DNA of 44,736 nt, from NCBI GenBank assembly GCA_900549805.1, contig URPV01000005.1, forward strand, positions 1 through 44,736, read 5' to 3'. The notes beneath the pieces are model-generated. The model was not told the DNA's origin. It saw only the letters and a list, made by a program, of their open reading frames with translations, and ran no database searches. The first letter of the stretch is position 1; each line of letters opens with the position of its first letter. The position numbers and the translations under genes were made by a program. Positions 40,808 to 44,736 of this stretch are shown here, piece by piece. Source of the stretch: an uncultured Veillonella sp. GTDB taxonomy: Bacteria > Bacillota > Negativicutes > Veillonellales > Veillonellaceae.

Positions 40808-42526
40808 ATGGAACAATTTGATGTTCTAGTAGTAGGTAGCGGTGGCGCAGGCATGCGTGCAGCTCTCGAAGTTGGTCGCCGTAAGGGCTTGAAAGTGGCT
40901 CTTATCACTAAAATTTTCCCAACCCGTTCTGCCACAGCAATGGCACAAGGCGGTGTTAACGGTGCTTTGAAAAATGTAGCAGCTGAAGACTCTGTTGAAA
41001 CACATACATTTGATACCGTTAAGGGTTCCGACTATCTTGGTGACCAAGATGCTATCGAATTCTTCTGCTCTAAATGCCCAGAAGGCATTTTGGAAATGGA
41101 CCATATGGGCGCTCCATTCTCCCGTACAGATGAAAACAAGATTGCGCAACGTAACTTCGGTGGTCAATCTTATCCACGTACTTGCTACTCTGCCGATAAA
41201 ACTGGCCATGTAATCTTGCACACCACTTACGAACAATGCTTGAAAGAAAACGTTCACTTCTTGCAAGAATGGTATCTCTTGGACCTCGTCGTTAAAGATG
41301 GTGTTCTCGGTGGTGCAGTTATCTGGAACATGAAGGAAGGCCGTGTAGAAACAATCAAAGCTAAAGCGATTGTTATGGCTACTGGTGGTTCTGGTCGTAT
41401 CTTCTGGACTCGTACAACTAACCCATTCCTTTCCACAGGCGATGGTATGGCAGCAGCATTCCGTGCTGGTTGTGGCCTCAAAGATATGGAAATGGTTCAA
41501 TTCCATCCAACAGGTCTTGGTAAAACTGGTATTCTCATGTCCGAAGCGGTTCGTGGTGAAGGTGGTTACCTCCTCAATAAAGACGGCGAACGGTTCATGA
41601 AAAAATATGCGCCTAACAAAATGGAATTGGCATCCCGTGACGTTGTAGCGAAAGCTATCGAAGTGGAAATTGCTGAAGGTCGTGGTTTCAATGGTACAGG
41701 CCTTGATGCTTATGTTGTGGCTGACCTTCGTCACTTGGGCCCTGAAGTTATCATCGAAAAACTTCATGGTATCCGCGACCTTGCTATGTCCTTTGAACAT
41801 TGCGATCCATTGATAGAACCTGTACCAATTCGTCCTACAACTCACTACATCATGGGTGGTATCGACGTAGTCGACTACAAGACTTGTGCTACTGAAGTTC
41901 CAGGTCTCTTCGCTGCTGGCGAATGTTCCTGTATCTCCATCCACGGTGCTAACCGCTTGGGTGGTAACTCCTTGGCTGATGGCGTTGTGTTCGGCCGCGT
42001 TTCTGGTGCTGGTGCCGCTGACTATGCTGAATCCCATGACCAAATAAACTGCGATGCTGAAATCGAAGCAGCCCGTCAACGTTGGGAAGATACATTTACC
42101 GAAGTAACGAACCGTCAAGGTGGTCGCCCTGTTACTGAAATCCGTGATGCATTGGCTAACGCTATGTGGAATAAATGCGGTATCTTCCGTACTGAAGAAC
42201 TTATGTCTCAAGCTTTGGAAGAAGTTAACAAACTCATCGAAGATTACAAGACTTGCTATGTAGGTGATACAGAACGTACTTACAACATGGCTTTCGTAAA
42301 CTACGTAGAAATCGGCTCCATGTTGACTGTAGCGAAAGCTATCGTATCCGGTGCCCTCTGGCGTAAAGAATCCCGTGGCGCTCACACTCGTGATGACTTT
42401 GATAAACGTGACGATGTTAACTACCTCGTTCACTCCATTCAAAAATTGGGCGCTAATGGTCAATATGAAATGAGCACACGTCCTGTTGTGTTCACTAAAT
42501 ACGAACCACAAGAAAGGAAGTACTAA
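40808..42526 (+). CDS. frdA: Fumarate reductase/succinate dehydrogenase flavoprotein subunit (class E)
   Basis: A 572-residue flavoprotein. It has the FAD-binding VVGSGGAGMRAALE near the N-terminus, RTCYSADKTGHVILHT, FHPTGLGKTG, the catalytic region LLNKDGERFMKKYAP...ASRDVV, RPTTHYIMGG and HGANRLGGNSLADGVVFGR. In E. coli FrdA/SdhA the covalent FAD link is the His of the RSHT motif; here the aligned segment is PTRSATAMAQGG with Ala42, suggesting non-covalent FAD. There is no Tat signal, so the catalytic site should face the cytoplasm. ATG 40808 follows GAGGAGG; an in-frame upstream start at 40748 has no support. First of three genes. Confidence 0.93.
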   Translation: MEQFDVLVVGSGGAGMRAALEVGRRKGLKVALITKIFPTRSATAMAQGGVNGALKNVAAEDSVETHTFDTVKGSDYLGDQDAIEFFCSKCPEGILEMDHMGAPFSRTDENKIAQRNFGGQSYPRTCYSADKTGHVILHTTYEQCLKENVHFLQEWYLLDLVVKDGVLGGAVIWNMKEGRVETIKAKAIVMATGGSGRIFWTRTTNPFLSTGDGMAAAFRAGCGLKDMEMVQFHPTGLGKTGILMSEAVRGEGGYLLNKDGERFMKKYAPNKMELASRDVVAKAIEVEIAEGRGFNGTGLDAYVVADLRHLGPEVIIEKLHGIRDLAMSFEHCDPLIEPVPIRPTTHYIMGGIDVVDYKTCATEVPGLFAAGECSCISIHGANRLGGNSLADGVVFGRVSGAGAADYAESHDQINCDAEIEAARQRWEDTFTEVTNRQGGRPVTEIRDALANAMWNKCGIFRTEELMSQALEEVNKLIEDYKTCYVGDTERTYNMAFVNYVEIGSMLTVAKAIVSGALWRKESRGAHTRDDFDKRDDVNYLVHSIQKLGANGQYEMSTRPVVFTKYEPQERKY

Positions 42527-42529
42527 GAG

Positions 42530-43486
42530 ATGAGACAAATTACTTATCATATCCACCGCTACAACCAAGGCCGTTCTTATGTACAGTCCTTTACCTTTGA
42601 CTATGAAGCTGACCGTACAATCCTCTGGGGCCTTCAAAACATTAAAGACAATCAAGATCCTACATTGACCTTCTTGGCAGCTTGCCGTTCCGCAGTTTGC
42701 GGTGCTTGCTCCATCAAGGTTAATGGTGAAGCAATGCTTGGTTGTGAAGCTAAAATCGACGAAGTAACAGAACGTTTTGGTTCCGATGAAATCGAAATCG
42801 CTCCAATCGGTAACTTCCGCGTAATCCGCGACCTCGTTGTTGACTGGGAAGCTAAGGTTGACCGTCTTCGCACTGTAGCTCCTTGGATTTTCCTTAAGGA
42901 AGAGTTCAAGAATGGCGAAGTTCGTCAAACGCCTGCAGATTTCAAAAAATTCGTAGCTGGTACAGAATGTATCCTCTGCGGCTGCTGTGCATCTGAATGT
43001 TCTAAATTGACAGCTCGTCAAGATGACTTCCTCGAACCATTCGTATTCACAAAAGCTAACCGTTTCGTACTTGATTCCCGTGATGACAACGAAATGGCTC
43101 ACATCGAACCAGCCTTTGAACAAATGTGGAAATGCGTTCACTGCATGAACTGTATCTCCCGTTGTCCTAAACACTTGAAACCAGCAATGGACATTTCCAA
43201 CCTCCGCAAAGAAGCAACTCGTCATGGCTTGACTTGCTCTAAAGGTACTCGCCATGCAGTAGCTTTCAAAGAAGACCTCATGAAAACTGGTCGCTTAAAA
43301 GAAGTTTCCATGTCCTTGAAATCTGACGGCGTGGTAGATTCTGCAAAACAAGCATTCTATGCTCTTCGCTTGTGGAAACACAGCAAGATCAATCCATTCG
43401 AATTGGTAGTACCACAAAAACCAGTGAATGGTATCGATGGTGTTCGCACTATCATCAAAGCTGCTGAAGAGGAGGCAAACAAATAA
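42530..43486 (+). CDS. frdB: Fumarate reductase/succinate dehydrogenase iron-sulfur subunit (class E)
   Basis: A 318-residue electron-transfer subunit. The plant-type [2Fe-2S] motif is CRSAVCGACSIKVNG with a later GC. The first [4Fe-4S] motif is CILCGCCASEC. The second ferredoxin motif, CVHCMNCISRCPK, has four regular cysteines where E. coli SdhB has one replaced and binds [3Fe-4S]; two [4Fe-4S] clusters are therefore expected, as known for class-E enzymes. A C-terminal extension of about 70 residues goes beyond the classical SdhB end. It starts 3 nt after frdA and its stop overlaps the next start (TAATG). Confidence 0.93.
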   Translation: MRQITYHIHRYNQGRSYVQSFTFDYEADRTILWGLQNIKDNQDPTLTFLAACRSAVCGACSIKVNGEAMLGCEAKIDEVTERFGSDEIEIAPIGNFRVIRDLVVDWEAKVDRLRTVAPWIFLKEEFKNGEVRQTPADFKKFVAGTECILCGCCASECSKLTARQDDFLEPFVFTKANRFVLDSRDDNEMAHIEPAFEQMWKCVHCMNCISRCPKHLKPAMDISNLRKEATRHGLTCSKGTRHAVAFKEDLMKTGRLKEVSMSLKSDGVVDSAKQAFYALRLWKHSKINPFELVVPQKPVNGIDGVRTIIKAAEEEANK

Positions 43487-44367
43487 TGAGTAAGAAATAC
43501 GCATTTTTCCCTGGCTGCGTACTTGAATCTGCAGCAAAAGAAGACTACTTGGCAACGGTAGCTGTTGCTAAAAAATTGGGCATTGATATTCAAGAAATCG
43601 ACGGTTGGACTTGCTGTGGCGCATCCCACGTACAAGACATCGAACCAGAAGTTACCTTGGCTACTAACGCTCGTAACCTCGCCTTGGCTGAAGAAATGGG
43701 CCTTGATGTACTCACTGTATGTAATACATGTACTTTGATGCTCACAGAAGCTAAGCATGAGCTTGATAATAATCAAGCTAAAAAAGATGCGACTAATGCT
43801 AAACTTGCTAAAATCGGCAAAGAATATAAGGGTACATCCGATGTAACTCACTTCCTTTGGGTATTGATTCGCGATTACGGTCTCGACAACCTCAAAGCAA
43901 AAGTAGTGAAACCTTTGACAGGCCTTCGCGTAGCTGAATTTTATGGCTGCCATATCTTGCGGCCACAAGCTGAATTGGGCTTCGAAGACTATCAAATCCC
44001 TTCTTCCTTGGCTGATATCATTTCCGCTATCGGTGCTACACCAATCGACTTCTCCCGTAAAGTTGATTGCTGCGGCTTCCATGCTGTGTACCCAGCGCAT
44101 GACTCCGTTATGCAAATGACCGGCTCCATCAATGCTGATGCTGAAAAAGAAGGCGCTGATTGCGTAGTAACGCCATGCCCATTGTGTCAAATGCAATTGG
44201 ATATGTTCCAAGAAGAAGCTAAAAAGACAGTAGCCTTGCATAAAGATATGCCTATCTTGCACATGAGCCAATTGATTGGTTTGGCACTCGGCATCTCTCC
44301 TGAAGAAATGGGTATGCCATCCCGTCACTTGACTTCTACTGCAGCTGTAGAAAAATTCGTTCGCTAA
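43486..44367 (+). CDS. HdrB-like CCG-domain subunit (SdhE/MfrE type) of fumarate reductase
   Basis: A 293-residue protein with two cysteine-rich CCG domains. The first is FFPGC...WTCCGA...CNTC; the second is FYGCH...VDCCGFHA...PCPLC. This is the family of heterodisulfide reductase HdrB and of the anchor subunit of class-E succinate:quinone oxidoreductases such as methylmenaquinol:fumarate reductase MfrE. It has no transmembrane helices, so it should attach peripherally and pass electrons between menaquinol (or a thiol pair) and the FrdB clusters. Translationally coupled to frdB. No cytochrome b anchor is encoded here. Confidence 0.9.
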   Translation: MSKKYAFFPGCVLESAAKEDYLATVAVAKKLGIDIQEIDGWTCCGASHVQDIEPEVTLATNARNLALAEEMGLDVLTVCNTCTLMLTEAKHELDNNQAKKDATNAKLAKIGKEYKGTSDVTHFLWVLIRDYGLDNLKAKVVKPLTGLRVAEFYGCHILRPQAELGFEDYQIPSSLADIISAIGATPIDFSRKVDCCGFHAVYPAHDSVMQMTGSINADAEKEGADCVVTPCPLCQMQLDMFQEEAKKTVALHKDMPILHMSQLIGLALGISPEEMGMPSRHLTSTAAVEKFVR

Positions 44368-44381
44368 GATCGATTATCTGG

Positions 44382-44398
44382 GAATCCCTTGGGGATTC
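44382..44398 (+). other. Short hairpin after the fumarate reductase operon
   Basis: GAATCCC (44382-44388) and GGGATTC (44392-44398) around a three-base loop. It has no T run and precedes the main terminator. Confidence 0.4.
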
Positions 44399-44409
44399 TT
44401 GGAACTATA

Positions 44410-44446
44410 AAAGGACACCTAGCTAAGCTAGGTGTCCTTTCTTTGT
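44410..44446 (+). terminator. Terminator of the fumarate reductase operon
   Basis: A perfect 14-bp stem, AAAGGACACCTAGC (44410-44423) with GCTAGGTGTCCTTT (44427-44440), followed by CTTTG. Confidence 0.88.
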
Positions 44447-44457
44447 GACATAGGCTA

Positions 44458-44485
44458 CGGACAGGGGCCCTAGAGCGTGTATAAT
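44458..44485 (+). promoter_or_regulatory. Probable promoter of the flavodoxin gene
   Basis: CGGACA (44458-44463), a 16-nt spacer, then TATAAT (44480-44485), 35 bp before the start codon. Confidence 0.5.
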
Positions 44486-44519
44486 AGGAGCATAGTTTTG
44501 AATGTGAAGGGGGACTACC

Positions 44520-44736
44520 ATGAATATAGCTGTTGTTTATTCTTCTCGAACTGGTAATACGAAAGCTGTAGGTGAAGCTATAGCCACAGCTTTGGGGGCG
44601 CCTGTTTTCTCGGTTTCTGATAAGCCTGACTTGTCTTCTTACGATGGTATCGCCTTTGGCTATTGGGTGGACCGGGCCGATGCCAATGCGGAGGCGCGAG
44701 AATTTATGGCCAGTTTATCCGGTAAGAAGGTCTTCC
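44520..44736 (+). CDS. Flavodoxin-like protein (3' end outside the window)
   Basis: The first 72 residues of a short-chain flavodoxin; the gene runs off the window end. The FMN-phosphate loop is SSRTGNTKAV at about residues 8-17, right after the first strand MNIAVVYS. The GYWVDRADANAEAREFM segment resembles the flavodoxin-like group that NCBI labels BilS (linked to the bilirubin reductase BilR), but this is recollection of a pattern, not a search. AAGGGGG lies just upstream of the ATG. It probably carries low-potential electrons in the cytoplasm; it has its own promoter and is not part of the frd operon. Confidence 0.8.
   Translation, partial: MNIAVVYSSRTGNTKAVGEAIATALGAPVFSVSDKPDLSSYDGIAFGYWVDRADANAEAREFMASLSGKKVF

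Noticed and set aside
40826..43255. Minus-strand open frame of 809 codons opposite frdA-frdB
   Set aside because: It is the shadow of two codon-biased genes with all expected motifs. The product is rich in Phe, Thr, Cys and His in no recognisable domain order, spans two genes and lacks a ribosome binding site.
43357..44328. Minus-strand open frame of 323 codons opposite the CCG-domain subunit gene
   Set aside because: Same cause: strong codon bias on the plus strand, no domain signature in the antisense translation.

Overview
The window reads as chromosome of a diderm, anaerobic Firmicute of the Negativicutes (Veillonella-like; the genus cannot be fixed from the sequence alone). Firmicute traits are a leucine T-box leader, strong AGGAGG ribosome binding sites, and a coproporphyrin-type haem operon (hemE-hemH-hemY-hemQ). 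Diderm traits are a signal-peptide-bearing inverse-autotransporter beta-barrel, a periplasmic adaptor lipoprotein, and a family 25 glycosyltransferase of the kind that decorates LPS. The three-subunit class-E fumarate reductase/succinate dehydrogenase fits a fermentative, fumarate-respiring lifestyle.

Layout. 1-1.8 kb: an AT-rich pair (DUF535/VirK-like, glycosyltransferase 25). 1.8-5 kb: ClC chloride transporter and an aromatic-acid-type MFS carrier. 5-9.8 kb: T-box-controlled leuA-leuC-leuD-leuB. 9.9-12.4 kb: divergent panE and a DASS-type anion transporter. 12.6-14 kb: small XRE regulator and pta. 14.1-18.3 kb: tight operon of an MBL-fold hydrolase, two DUF445 paralogues and a FliB-like cysteine-rich protein. 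18.5-22.6 kb: SbcD/YhaO-like nuclease and Rad50/YhaN-like ATPase. 22.8-27.2 kb: haem operon. 27.4-32 kb: glutamate synthase large subunit without its small subunit. 32.1-36.3 kb: TPR lipoprotein, lone efflux adaptor plus a DUF2156 gene that appears to start at AUU, and an Eis-like acetyltransferase. 36.3-36.6 kb: a probable structured non-coding RNA with its own promoter and terminator. 36.8-40.2 kb: inverse-autotransporter barrel and a two-component system on the minus strand. 40.8-44.4 kb: fumarate reductase operon. 44.5 kb to the end: a truncated flavodoxin gene.

The most interesting points are: (i) the structured RNA at about 36372-36554; (ii) the AUU start at 34045; (iii) a shared palindrome plus extended -10 arrangement in front of gltB and panE; (iv) a fumarate reductase whose flavoprotein lacks the covalent-FAD histidine and whose iron-sulfur subunit has an extra cluster cysteine; (v) a His/Gly/Pro repeat tail on the coprohaem decarboxylase; (vi) a terminator/anti-Shine-Dalgarno hairpin directly in front of hemE. 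I saw no tRNA, rRNA, CRISPR array, insertion sequence or prophage.
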